A stretch of DNA of 64,000 nucleotides from the NCBI RefSeq assembly GCF_002906575.1, contig NZ_CP026310.1, forward strand, positions 62,001 to 126,000, written 5' to 3'. Origin of the DNA: Salinigranum rubrum (GTDB taxonomy: Archaea > Halobacteriota > Halobacteria > Halobacteriales > Haloferacaceae). Shown in pieces: positions 28,474-37,700 of the stretch. The notes beneath the pieces were generated by a model that saw only the letters and a list, made by a program, of their open reading frames with translations, did no database searches and was not told the DNA's origin. Position numbers and translations under genes: made by a program. Within the stretch, counting starts at the first letter, position 1. Every line of letters starts with the position of its first letter.

Positions 28474-28606
28474 TGAAGAATTGTTATATCAGCTACTGGT
28501 AAATCGGTTGCGGGGTTGAGTTCAAGTGCCTCCTACTAATTGGCACAATCATCCTGTTACTACACGCTCTCGTCACACCATGGAACGACCATTGACGCAG
28601 AGGTAT

Positions 28607-29740
28607 TCAAGAATCCGGAATAACCTCTTCGTACAGCGACTCGTAGCGCTGAGTCATAATCTCCGCGTTTAATTCAATATCGACGATTTCACGAGCTGGC
28701 ACTCGTCGTTCCTTGGCAGTACCAACTACACGGTCAAGCGTCCGGGCCAACGCAGCCACGTTTGAGGTCTCAAACAATTCTCCAGCGGCGGGGTTCACAC
28801 CAAGAATCTCCCGGTGAGGATTGATATCCGATAGAACAATGGGCGTACCTGTCGCCAGCGCTTCCATGACGGCGTTGGGTAGTCCCTCTGAGTGAGACGC
28901 GGAAACGAATACATCTGCTGCCTTCAAATACTGCCCCACATCTGAGACGTGGCCAAGAACCTCCACTGACTCGTTAGCGGCTGATCGACATTGATCTTTC
29001 AACGGACCATCGCCAAGAAGCAAGAGCTTCCCAGCTGAGCTCACCCCACTACGTAAAAACCCTTCAATTACTGTCACGGGATCCTTCCGCTTAATTAGTC
29101 CACCAACTGAGACGACGACCGTTTCATCGGTGTCGATACCCAACCTCTCTCTTATTCGGCGGCGCTCGGCAGGAGTAGGTGGTTGGTAAGCATATGCGTC
29201 GACACCGTTGCGGATTGCGTCCGTGGTGACTGCTCGGCCAGCATACTTCTCTCGAATCGTTTCCGAACAGGCTACCGCTCGGTCAGCACGGCGAGCGGCA
29301 CGGAACTGTTGCCAAACCATCAGCCGCCCGAGTACGCTGCCATATCGTGGAATGTAATCCTCCGGTGGAAAGTTTCTGAGTGTCGTAACGTGGGGGTACC
29401 CGGCCAGACAATGGACTGCCATCGAATCTGATCTGATGCCTTGAGTGTGGATAAGATCCGGCTCAATCTGCTGTGTAATTGACTTCAACCGTGAAGGCCC
29501 TAAAATGAGTCCACTAGCTCTAGAGAGGCTAAGAGAAACGACAGGGATGTCATTCTCTTCAAATGTATATTCGTAGGATTCTGCTGGTTCAGGCGACAGC
29601 GTCACGATGTGGGGTGACCATCGGTCGCGGTTTAGGTTCGTGACGATGTTCAATAGCTGTCTAGTCGGTCCCGTTGCAGCAAGGGTTGATACGATATACT
29701 GGACACACAGTCGCTGATCAGAAATACACATGTGTTTCAT
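28607..29740 (-). CDS. Family 4 glycosyltransferase
   Basis: The 377-residue GT-B enzyme has QYIVSTLAATGPTRQLLNIV, DLIHTQGIRSDSMAVHCLAG, RNGVDAYAYQPPTPAERRRI, VVVSVGGLIKRKDPVTVIEG, LLLLGDGPLKDQCR and SASHSEGLPNAVMEALATGT, the complete set of GT4 donor-site motifs. Length is normal. Cytosolic or membrane-peripheral retaining transferase. ATGs at 29740 and at codon 4 are both usable. Confidence 0.88.
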   Translation of the reverse strand: MKHMCISDQRLCVQYIVSTLAATGPTRQLLNIVTNLNRDRWSPHIVTLSPEPAESYEYTFEENDIPVVSLSLSRASGLILGPSRLKSITQQIEPDLIHTQGIRSDSMAVHCLAGYPHVTTLRNFPPEDYIPRYGSVLGRLMVWQQFRAARRADRAVACSETIREKYAGRAVTTDAIRNGVDAYAYQPPTPAERRRIRERLGIDTDETVVVSVGGLIKRKDPVTVIEGFLRSGVSSAGKLLLLGDGPLKDQCRSAANESVEVLGHVSDVGQYLKAADVFVSASHSEGLPNAVMEALATGTPIVLSDINPHREILGVNPAAGELFETSNVAALARTLDRVVGTAKERRVPAREIVDIELNAEIMTQRYESLYEEVIPDS

Positions 29741-29858
29741 CTACTGTGGACTCGTCGGGTGAGTCGACTTGTCCTTCCGCTCGAATACGATTAGTCCTCG
29801 TGTGTCGATTAACCATTCTATTATTGAATGCTTCAGTGTAGACTTCTACAGGCCGGAC

Positions 29859-31269
29859 TCACTTTCTGAGGAGTTCTGCTACGTCTGCCAATACCTTCCA
29901 CACCTGACGCAGAACTATTTTCAAATCAAACCAGAACGACTGATTGCGGATGTACTCGATGTCGTACCGAATCTTTGACTCCGGACTGGTCGACGTCACG
30001 TCGTTGATCTGTGCTAAACCAGTCAATCCCGGCTTAACAAACCAACGACGCCGCCACTGGTCTGTCTGATTCTCTAATAGGGTCTCTTCGTCTACCCACG
30101 CAGCTCGTGGACCGACTACACTCATTCTTCCTTCGAGAATCGCAAGAAACTGTGGGATTTCGTCTAGATGCGTCCGACGAAGAACCCGACCAAACCGGGT
30201 GATGTGGTTGTTTTCTGTATCATCAACCGGTTTGGCATCTTCACTTTCAGGAACCATCGTTCGGAATTTCGCCACGGTGAACGTGTCACCGAAAGCAGCC
30301 GTCCGTGTCTGTCTATAGAATATCGGACCACCACCATCCAATTTAATTCCCACCGCAATTCCCACCAGTAACGGGCTTAACACCAGCAGTGCAATCCCAG
30401 CAAACGTTAGGTCAAACGCCCGCTTCATGAGGTGATCTTGCCAGTCCCATGGCTCCAAATCAATGTCTACTAGCTCACCTTCGGCGCCCCCACTGGTCAA
30501 CACCACGTCAACGTGATCTCGGTGAACTTTCGCTGCCACGCCGTGCTCATAGCACGTGTCAAGCGCGCCGAAGAACTCTGCGCGATCAGGGTGCGCGAAT
30601 GCCAGCACTGCAGTTCCAACATCGTACTCAATCAGGATTTCATCTAACCGCGACAACCCCCAAGACACGCTAATTCGTCTAAATCTTTAGGCACCCCCCG
30701 TCCGCTATTTCAGGTGCGGTTAATTGGGGCTCTTGGGTTCCGAAGTATGCCGACGGAGGCGAGACGTATCCAAGAACACTCCCGTCAATCACCTCAAGAA
30801 TATCTTTCATTGTCTCGGGATCGTCACCGATGATGATGGTCCGTCCACTCTTAAGATATGGTCGACGGCGAATCAGCACGAACCAGGTGGGGACTGTGAT
30901 CAGCAAGATTGTACCGGAGACAATCAGGGTTGCTCGGGGTAATCGGAAAGAGAAATCGAAGTACCCGATAGTCGCCAGTGCTAACAACCCAACAGCAACA
31001 CGACGAAACGCTTGTAGACCGATGTCCAGAATCCGGCGCGGCCGAGGCTTGTACAGCGGTGCTAATGCCCCAGTCAAGACAACTGCTACCGTCCCCGCTT
31101 CCACATGGTAGCTGCCAGTTCCAGTGGCGTCGAATGGTAGGTGGCCAATGATTGGTAGCCAACGGAATAACTCCTGTACAACTTCAAGTGCTGCGATAGA
31201 AACTGCTAGAAGTGCAAGAGCTGCTGTCCCTACGACACCAGCAACCCGGTACCGCAGCCCGCCGTCCAT
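29859..31269 (-). pseudogene. Polyprenyl glycosyl-1-phosphate transferase, frameshifted
   Basis: The N-terminal 190 codons encode four or five membrane helices and a Rossmann-like entry (GRTIIIGDDPETMKDIL). The C-terminal part has DHLMKRAFDLTFAGIALLVL, RQTRTAAFGDTFTVAKFRTM, THLDEIPQFLAILEGRMSVV and VKPGLTGLAQI, the catalytic core of WbaP/PglC-type enzymes that start glycan synthesis on the polyprenyl carrier. In the coding strand one extra G is needed in each of two runs: six G (plus-strand C 30694-30699) and five G (C 30657-30661). This gives DGGVPKDLDELACLGGLSRL and restores a protein of about 470 residues. As assembled the product would be split. Confidence 0.85.
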
Positions 31270-31473
31270 ACTGTATTCTCACAATAACCCTGCGTTTAAA
31301 GGCTTGTAATCTTATCGACATCCCAGTCAGTTGTGTGTACTCAATGCTTGAGTAGCATTACTTCGATTATACACAGAATACTGCTGACTCCAGAGAGTGG
31401 CCCGAATTCTGTTTGCCGATATACACAGAAGCGAGTGTCTTATACTGTAGTTGGTGAGCATGTACTACAACAA

Positions 31474-32289
31474 ATGGTTGATGAGACCTTGATCGCTTTC
31501 GTCGCTGGACTTCTGCAGGGTATCTTTGAGTGGCTTCCAATCTCAAGCGAGGGGAATATCGCCATTGTCCTTACGTCACTTGGAGCTACTCCCACCGCTG
31601 CCGTCTCATTCGCACTGTTTCTGCATGCAGGTACGGCAATCTCAGCGATGACATATTATCGGGGCGAAATAGCCAAAATACTCCTATCAGTCTCTGAACT
31701 GGACCTTGGACGACCGTTTTCCCAGTCAACGGCTGTCCTATCCTTTCTTTGTGTAGCAACGCTCACATCGGGAGTCGTTGGATTACTCGCGTACGCTGCG
31801 CTTGAATCGCTCGTCTCAGCAGTTACCGGCGGTCTTTTCGTCGCACTCATTGGGATATTGTTAATCGCGACAGGGTTACTCCAACGATATGCGAGGACGA
31901 CCTCGCTACAGCCTCCACGCCAACCATCTGTCGTTGACGGCGTGCTTATCGGAGCGTTGCAAGGACTTGCGATACTTCCTGGTGTTTCTCGGTCTGGGAC
32001 AACCGCCAGTGTATTATTGCTCCGCGGGTACGATGGCGAGACATCGCTTCGTCTCTCTTTCCTACTAAGCATCCCTGCTGCACTGGGTGGTGGGTTGCTG
32101 GGATATCTCGAATCTGGAGGACTGTCCGGTATCGGAGCAGTCCCTGCGGCCATCGCACTTGGGACTGCCGCGATAGTTGGCTATGTTACCATCGATGCAC
32201 TCATGCGTCTCGTCCAGCGAATCGACTTTTGGCTCGTTTGTGTCGTCCTCGGATGTCTGGCAGTTCTTGGTGGGACCTTACTCCTCTGA
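31474..32289 (+). CDS. uppP: Undecaprenyl-diphosphatase (UppP/BacA family)
   Basis: From ATG 31474 the 271-residue membrane protein has the catalytic GLLQGIFEWLPISSEGNIAI (the E and SSE of motif 1) and LPGVSRSGTTASVLLLRGY (motif 2 Ser and Arg), plus seven or eight helices. The family removes a phosphate from polyprenyl diphosphate released after glycan transfer, recycling the carrier for the glycosylphosphotransferase next door. A longer in-frame N-terminus to 31333 has no membrane or motif content. Its 3' end overlaps the converging AglB-like frame. Confidence 0.87.
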   Translation: MVDETLIAFVAGLLQGIFEWLPISSEGNIAIVLTSLGATPTAAVSFALFLHAGTAISAMTYYRGEIAKILLSVSELDLGRPFSQSTAVLSFLCVATLTSGVVGLLAYAALESLVSAVTGGLFVALIGILLIATGLLQRYARTTSLQPPRQPSVVDGVLIGALQGLAILPGVSRSGTTASVLLLRGYDGETSLRLSFLLSIPAALGGGLLGYLESGGLSGIGAVPAAIALGTAAIVGYVTIDALMRLVQRIDFWLVCVVLGCLAVLGGTLLL

Positions 32290-34680
32290 ACAGTCGGCAG
32301 AATTGCACCGAAACCGCTTACCGCGCTTGTACGAGGGCTCCAGATTCAACGTCATCAGTGGTAACTGACACTTTCGTATCCCGATAGTGTAGGTTCCCGC
32401 ATACGGCACTATGACGCGAAATGTCCCGTTTTCTGTAACGTGCGTTCGCCGTGTGTAGGTGAACTCCGCGTTTGGAATCGAGACTTCTGTTGAGATAGTA
32501 ACCGTGGATCCGGGTTCGGCTGTGCCGTTGATCACTGCTCCTTCAACGGGTCTAAAAACAACATGGGAGCGATCGTTGCTTCGATATACCGCTTGATAGT
32601 GACCGGCCCCACCGCGCTCCAGTGTCGCACTCCCAAGTGATTCATACAAAATCGCGTGGGTAGTCTGTTGGTATCCGTCTTCACCCTGACTGGGTACCGA
32701 GGTCATCACGATGTAGTCTACCCTCCCCCCTAATCTGTCATACCAAGAGTCCGGTTGTGTAGCACTCACGAACTGGGGATAGATCGATTGTGCGAATCCA
32801 TACGACTCGGAGTTGCCACTGACGAACGCATTATACATCCGATTTTGGCCCCAGTCACTGAACACGTACACTGAGCTGAGACTTGACCCAGACTGTGTCG
32901 CGTGGTTCTCGACCCACGTTGCAGTCCGGTAGGCTTCGTCACTGTAGACGGATTTGTTCGTCTGCACTGGCCCTTGTATCATTCCAAACCCACCAATCAG
33001 TAAGAAAACGACCACGAGTATCCCAATCGTCTGTCTATCAGGGATGGTCAGCGGGTCAGTCACAGCGCTGGGAGGACGAGAGTCAACCGAAGTAGATGCG
33101 TCGAGTATTGTCGGACGTGGAACTGCATCGACGATGGATCCGAGATGGACGAGCGCAAGTCCGGCAAATGGTGCCAGCACAATCGAAAGTTCGCCCGCGA
33201 ATCTGACTTGTATTACCGCGAGCACCGCGAATACTGATGCATAGGTCCCGATGAGTAAGAGTGCTAGTGACTCGGTTCGATAGCCTGTGTAGAGACTCCA
33301 CGGAACATACGGAAGCGCAAAGAACAGTACGAATCCGAAAAAGAGGGCGGGTCCGAAAAAAGTGCCATACTGCGGGCTGAAAATTGAGATCGTCTCGGCG
33401 ATTCCTTCAGTATAAGTGAGACCAACCAGACGGGCCAATTCACTTGAGAACTCAGCTGCGAACTCGGGGAGTGTCACCAAGGTAACGGCGAGAACGGTGA
33501 CGCCACCAAACAATACGCCTCCGGCGGTCACTCGAGGTGAAAAGCTGTAGCGGGTTGCGACCACACCGACCAGGAAGACAACGCCAACCCCGATGAATAA
33601 CAGCGTCGGGGTCAACACTACCTGCAGTGGTTGCCATCCGAGTATCAAGTGGCCGGCCCACACGAGCACACTTGCTAGTCCAAGTCCAACGGTGATTGGT
33701 GTGAGTACCGGAACTGGAGAGAAATCGTGTGCTCGAGCAGTTGTCACAGCAGCAAGGCTAAACAATGCAATAGGGAGTAAGAGGAGAGGCCCAGCGTTCC
33801 ATGCTAATGTTTGGGCGGCAACGCCCACAGCAAAGACACCCATCCAAAACAGCGTGGTGGCTGAAACAACGCTACGTTCACGGGGATTACGTCTCGTGAG
33901 TGCTACGCCGCTCAAAAGCGTTAGTGCTAGCCACAGGTAATCGAACGCGTGGTGATCAGCGAAGCCAAGAGCGGTGCGGAAGACATGAACTGGCGTTATC
34001 GCCAACAGTAGAGCTGCTGCTAGTGCAATCCGGCGTTCGCCAGTCACCCGACGAGTGATTTCGTACGCAAGTGGAATCGTGAGTAGCCCGCTGACGAGAG
34101 GGTACAGTGCAAGCACCGTGTACCCAGTCGTTGCACTCCCACCCAGTACGGCCGTGATCGTCCATACGGCCGCAATAAAAAGTGGCTCACCAGCCTGAAT
34201 CCCGGTAGGAACAGCCAGTGGGCCCGCTTCAGCAAGGGCTAATTGGCGGATCCAGTGACGATAAAAATACGGATCGTTACCGAGGAACACAATGTGTTCT
34301 CCGCGGAAGACACTCGGTGCCGTGTAGCCTCGGAATAGGGCCGCGAGGATGATGACGACGGCGAGAGCTCCACCCCACCGTGAGGAGAGGCTTGGAAGTG
34401 AGAGAACGAGCGACGTTTCCGAGTTACTCACGGGGGAAGCGGACGTTTCTCCATCGAGCCTTCGGCGAACAGCTTCAGGATCTGCCACTTCGTACTCACC
34501 ATCTCGCTTCGCGACGATCCCTCGAGAAACCATCTCACCGAAAGCTCCTGAGTCAACGGGGACGTCATCGAACGACCACGTCTCGTGTGCTGCGTCAACG
34601 GCCAGAATTTCACGGAGGTCACTCTTTAGATGGGGTTTTTCCTCCAGAAGAGTGGCAACGGCCGTATCGACATCAGACAT
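32278..34680 (-). CDS. AglB/STT3-like oligosaccharyltransferase, 3' end frameshifted
   Basis: The 800-codon frame has a soluble N-terminal wHTH-like segment of about 90 residues, then about twelve membrane helices and a C-terminal globular domain. STT3 features: FLGNDPYFYRHWIRQLALAE (first Asp of the metal site), ALGFADHHAFDYLWL, ETISIFSPQYGTFFGP, and VYVFSDWGQNRMYNAFVSG where canonical enzymes have WWDYG. Near the end, after GTYTIG, adding one G to the run complementary to 32380-32382 gives DTKVSVTTDDVESGALVQAR and a stop at 32318, typical for the family. The present tail (KCQLPLMTLNLEPSYKRGKR) looks like wrong-frame text. It transfers lipid-linked glycan to Asn of secreted proteins. Confidence 0.82.
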   Translation of the reverse strand: MSDVDTAVATLLEEKPHLKSDLREILAVDAAHETWSFDDVPVDSGAFGEMVSRGIVAKRDGEYEVADPEAVRRRLDGETSASPVSNSETSLVLSLPSLSSRWGGALAVVIILAALFRGYTAPSVFRGEHIVFLGNDPYFYRHWIRQLALAEAGPLAVPTGIQAGEPLFIAAVWTITAVLGGSATTGYTVLALYPLVSGLLTIPLAYEITRRVTGERRIALAAALLLAITPVHVFRTALGFADHHAFDYLWLALTLLSGVALTRRNPRERSVVSATTLFWMGVFAVGVAAQTLAWNAGPLLLLPIALFSLAAVTTARAHDFSPVPVLTPITVGLGLASVLVWAGHLILGWQPLQVVLTPTLLFIGVGVVFLVGVVATRYSFSPRVTAGGVLFGGVTVLAVTLVTLPEFAAEFSSELARLVGLTYTEGIAETISIFSPQYGTFFGPALFFGFVLFFALPYVPWSLYTGYRTESLALLLIGTYASVFAVLAVIQVRFAGELSIVLAPFAGLALVHLGSIVDAVPRPTILDASTSVDSRPPSAVTDPLTIPDRQTIGILVVVFLLIGGFGMIQGPVQTNKSVYSDEAYRTATWVENHATQSGSSLSSVYVFSDWGQNRMYNAFVSGNSESYGFAQSIYPQFVSATQPDSWYDRLGGRVDYIVMTSVPSQGEDGYQQTTHAILYESLGSATLERGGAGHYQAVYRSNDRSHVVFRPVEGAVINGTAEPGSTVTISTEVSIPNAEFTYTRRTHVTENGTFRVIVPYAGTYTIGIRKCQLPLMTLNLEPSYKRGKRFRCNSADCSEE

Positions 34681-34875
34681 CTATCTGCCCTTCCAGACGC
34701 TGGATTATATGTCCCTCGGTCATCCGTAATCTTTCGCGAGTGTAGAACATTGTGGCCAGTACCACTTGCCTCATTTCATACGCACGCGTGAGCCGAGACA
34801 AAGCGCGCGCGATTGAGCTACCCAGTTTCGGTACTGAACTGGTATTTAACCGGAGTGCCCGCCACTAATAGTGCA

Positions 34876-34897
34876 TTAGGCCTATTCTGGGGCCTAA
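34876..34897. repeat. Inverted repeat TTAGGCC / GGCCTAA
   Basis: Seven-base perfect arms flank an eight-base spacer in the 485-base region between the divergent AglB-like gene and S-layer-like gene B. It could be an operator or RNA hairpin. The rest of this intergenic region holds the gene B promoter and nothing else I recognise. Confidence 0.35.
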
Positions 34898-35019
34898 ATT
34901 CAGCAGTTCACCCGGAGCCGGTCGACGCTATATGTTTAAATTCGTGAGGGTGGTTCGCAAGGAGATTGTCGGACGTGCGAATTGCGCGACAAATACTTTG
35001 TGGCGAGGGATTTCGGCAT

Positions 35020-35165
35020 TTGCGTTTATAACACAAAACTTATACCGGACTCGCTGTTCAAGTGTGACTGTACCCCTACCCATGGCAGCGGTACCGAGTA
35101 TGCGAGGCCACACAGTGGCCGTCGGGCAGAAAGGTTCGTTGTCGACTTGCAATCCATAGCAAACC
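35020..35165 (+). promoter_or_regulatory. Promoter and conserved leader of S-layer-like gene B
   Basis: ACAAAACTTATA (35034-35044) lies about 125 bases before the ATG and matches ACAAAACTTATT at the same distance before gene C; an alternative TATA box is GTTTATAAC at about 35023. The leader contains AGAAAGGTTCGTTGTCGA (35128-35145) and TGCAATCCATAGCAAACC just before the ATG, both repeated before gene C and partly before gene A. The start site is inferred from the TATA spacing. Confidence 0.55.
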
Positions 35166-37412
35166 ATGACAGATTCAAACAACAAAATCCGTGCTGTCGT
35201 GCTGGCAGCGCTGATGGTCACCTCCGTTTTCGCAGGGACCATCGCGTTCGCAGGTACGGCTGCCGCGGAAAACACGAACGCAGGCACTTCCGCGCCTGTG
35301 ACGGTCTACCTTGGAGACTCGGTAGACATTAGTGGCGTACCGGGTGTCGAAAGTACAATGATTGGTGTCGCTGGTGACGCTGACGGGTCCACCGCAGAGG
35401 CCCAGACCAGCGGACTCACCGACATTGATTCATCGAACGGCTGGGAGACGGGTGCATACTCGAACCAGTCCGACGGTGACGTCATCATCAGTGTTCGTGA
35501 ACCGACAATCTCGGATCTCACCCTCGAGACTGACAACGGCGCCGACGTGACTGACGGTACTGTCACGAACGACGCCGACAACCTGACCGTCTCGGCTGAG
35601 TGGAACTTCGCTCGGTACGAGAACCTCACCATCACCATCGAGGACGAGGAGGGTCTTGAGGTCCAGAGCCAGCTCGGCAACGTCGTTGAACTCGAGAACA
35701 CCGGTGACAGCACGACGCTCACTGGTCTCGACGACCTCGACACTGGCGAGTACACCGTGACGGTCGAGGGCGAAGAGGACCTTGACGGAACCACTCGCTC
35801 TGCGACCTTCACGATCCGTGATGAGACGAACACCATCTCGCTGAGCGAGACGACCGTCACGAAGGGCGACAGCGCTGTCGCTACCGTGACCGGTGAGCCC
35901 GGTGAGCAGGTGCACGTCCGGATCGATCAGGACGACCTCGAAGACAGCTACAACGACCCGAACGACGTCTTCGCGAACACGGGCGACGTTGAGGTTGGCC
36001 CGGCTAACTTCACCGACAACGAAGGTCAGGACTGGGTCGCTGTTGTCCTTGGCCTCGGCGACGACGGTGAGGCGCAGACCCGCATCGAAACCGGTGCAAT
36101 TGACACTGGTACCATTGAAATCGAGCTCGCGCAGGGCGCTGACATCAACAACAGTGCTGAGGACTCCGCAGACCTGACTGTTGAAGAGCGGTCGATCAAC
36201 ATCACGTCCGCGCCGAACGTCGTCCGTGTCGGCGAGGAGTTCGACATTGAGGGCACTGCGGCAGAGTCTGACGAGGTCGCAGCCTACGCCCGCATCGACG
36301 AAACGTGGGAAGTCATCAGCGGTGACGAGAACCCCGTTGACGTCGACTCGAACGGCGAGTTCCTGCTGGAGCTTGAGGCTTCCAGCCCGCTCAACCTCCC
36401 TGACAGCTACCGTGTTGCTGTCGTCAACGAAGAGGCACTTGAGGGCGGGAGCTTCCCGAACACGCTCAGCAACGACGAGTTCGGTGACCTGGACACTGAA
36501 ACCACCATCACCATCCGCACGGTCGAAGGTGACCTGACGGCTCAGCTGTCCAGCCAGTCCATCGCTGCGAACGTCGGTGACGAAGTCACTGTCTCGGGAA
36601 CCGCTCTCGGGCAGGGCGACGAAGTCCGCATCTACAAGGTCGGTCCGCGTGGTGACGTGCAGTTCCAGTCGACCGACATTGATGATGAAGCGTTCGAAGA
36701 GGACTTCGACAACATCAACAACCGCGGCACGCACACGTTCCTGATCGTTGGCCAGGGCCGCGACGGGAACTACGCGGCTACGGAAACCGAAGTCAACAAC
36801 GAGATTACGGGTGACGAGACGCCCCAGCAGGCCGTTGAGATCCTCAACGACCTGTACTCGGGCGCTGGTGTCGACGACCAGGTCGTTGAGCTGACCCTCT
36901 CCGCGGAGAACCCGCAGCTCTCGATCAACGACTTCACCACGGACGGGCAGGTCGCCCAGGGTGAGGTCACTGTCTCGGGTACCTCGAACCGCGAGGACGG
37001 CACGACCGTCTTCATCGAGGTCCTCGGCCAGAACGAGAACGTCATCGCTTCGACTGAGGCTGAGGTCAACGGCTCGACCAGCGAGTGGGACGCCACGATC
37101 GACATGTCGGATGTCGAGACGGGCACCTACACGCTGCGTGCTGACGACGACGAATCCTCCTCGTCGCTCGAGTTCGAGCTCGTCGAGTCGGTGAGCACGC
37201 CGACCGAGGAGCCGACGCCGACCGAAGAGCCGACCGAGGAGCCGACTGACGAGGCAACGCCGACCGAGGAGCCGACTGACGAGGCAACGCCGACCGAGGA
37301 GCCGGCGACCGACGAGCCGACTGAGACGTCCACGTCGACGCCCGGCTTCGGTGTCGTCGTCGCGCTCATCGCGCTCATCGCTGCGGCGCTGCTCGCAGTC
37401 CGCCGCGACTAA
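35166..37412 (+). CDS. S-layer-like surface glycoprotein B, PGF-CTERM anchored
   Basis: The 748-residue protein has signal peptide IRAVVLAALMVTSVFAGTIA ending TAAA, acidic beta-sandwich repeats, sequons such as NLTVSAE, NITSAP and NGSTS, a linker made of repeated EEPTDEATPT units, and the C-terminal STPGFGVVVALIALIAAALLA plus VRRD anchor. Codon use is strongly biased to C-ending codons compared with genes D and E, consistent with high expression, so this is the best candidate for the main S-layer protein. N-glycosylation by the AglB-like enzyme and anchoring by archaeosortase are known for Haloferax S-layer protein and inferred here. A strong hairpin/T-tail terminator follows. Confidence 0.88.
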   Translation: MTDSNNKIRAVVLAALMVTSVFAGTIAFAGTAAAENTNAGTSAPVTVYLGDSVDISGVPGVESTMIGVAGDADGSTAEAQTSGLTDIDSSNGWETGAYSNQSDGDVIISVREPTISDLTLETDNGADVTDGTVTNDADNLTVSAEWNFARYENLTITIEDEEGLEVQSQLGNVVELENTGDSTTLTGLDDLDTGEYTVTVEGEEDLDGTTRSATFTIRDETNTISLSETTVTKGDSAVATVTGEPGEQVHVRIDQDDLEDSYNDPNDVFANTGDVEVGPANFTDNEGQDWVAVVLGLGDDGEAQTRIETGAIDTGTIEIELAQGADINNSAEDSADLTVEERSINITSAPNVVRVGEEFDIEGTAAESDEVAAYARIDETWEVISGDENPVDVDSNGEFLLELEASSPLNLPDSYRVAVVNEEALEGGSFPNTLSNDEFGDLDTETTITIRTVEGDLTAQLSSQSIAANVGDEVTVSGTALGQGDEVRIYKVGPRGDVQFQSTDIDDEAFEEDFDNINNRGTHTFLIVGQGRDGNYAATETEVNNEITGDETPQQAVEILNDLYSGAGVDDQVVELTLSAENPQLSINDFTTDGQVAQGEVTVSGTSNREDGTTVFIEVLGQNENVIASTEAEVNGSTSEWDATIDMSDVETGTYTLRADDDESSSSLEFELVESVSTPTEEPTPTEEPTEEPTDEATPTEEPTDEATPTEEPATDEPTETSTSTPGFGVVVALIALIAAALLAVRRD

Positions 37413-37423
37413 CTAACCACGAC

Positions 37424-37475
37424 TGACCGGCGAAACCGGTCACAGCGGTTCCGCCTCACGGCGGTTTATTTTATT
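37424..37475 (+). terminator. Tandem hairpins and T-rich tail after gene B
   Basis: TGACCGG-CGAAA-CCGGTCA (37424-37442) is followed by CCGCC-TCAC-GGCGG and TTTATTTTATT (37451-37475). The second hairpin with its T-rich tail is a good terminator; the first may protect the mRNA end. Confidence 0.6.
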
Positions 37476-37570
37476 AGGAGCTATCCATGGAGTGGCAACA
37501 CTACCCGAGCAAAACTCGTCAGCAACTCGATCCTCTGGGTTGACCGTGTCCGGTCCTCAAATACAGAAAT

Positions 37571-37700
37571 ACAAAACTTATTACAAAGTCTGCGCATGGC
37601 TGGGATGTACTCATTACCAATGACGACGTAACCGAGTGACCTGTCTCACTACATTGATTGACGGGTCGAAAGGATACGTTGTCGTGCAATCCAGCAAACT
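37571..37700 (+). promoter_or_regulatory. Promoter and conserved leader of S-layer-like gene C
   Basis: ACAAAACTTATTACAA about 125 bases before the ATG resembles the gene B promoter. The leader contains GAAAGGATACGTTGTCG (37668-37684) and TGCAATCCAGCAAACT before the ATG, near-copies of the gene B leader. This lets gene C be transcribed independently of the gene B terminator. Confidence 0.55.

Noticed and set aside
35430-36734. Long antisense open frame of 434 codons inside S-layer-like gene B
   Set aside because: It mirrors the strongly codon-biased S-layer gene; G+C-rich haloarchaeal genes routinely leave long antisense frames. The product has no motif.
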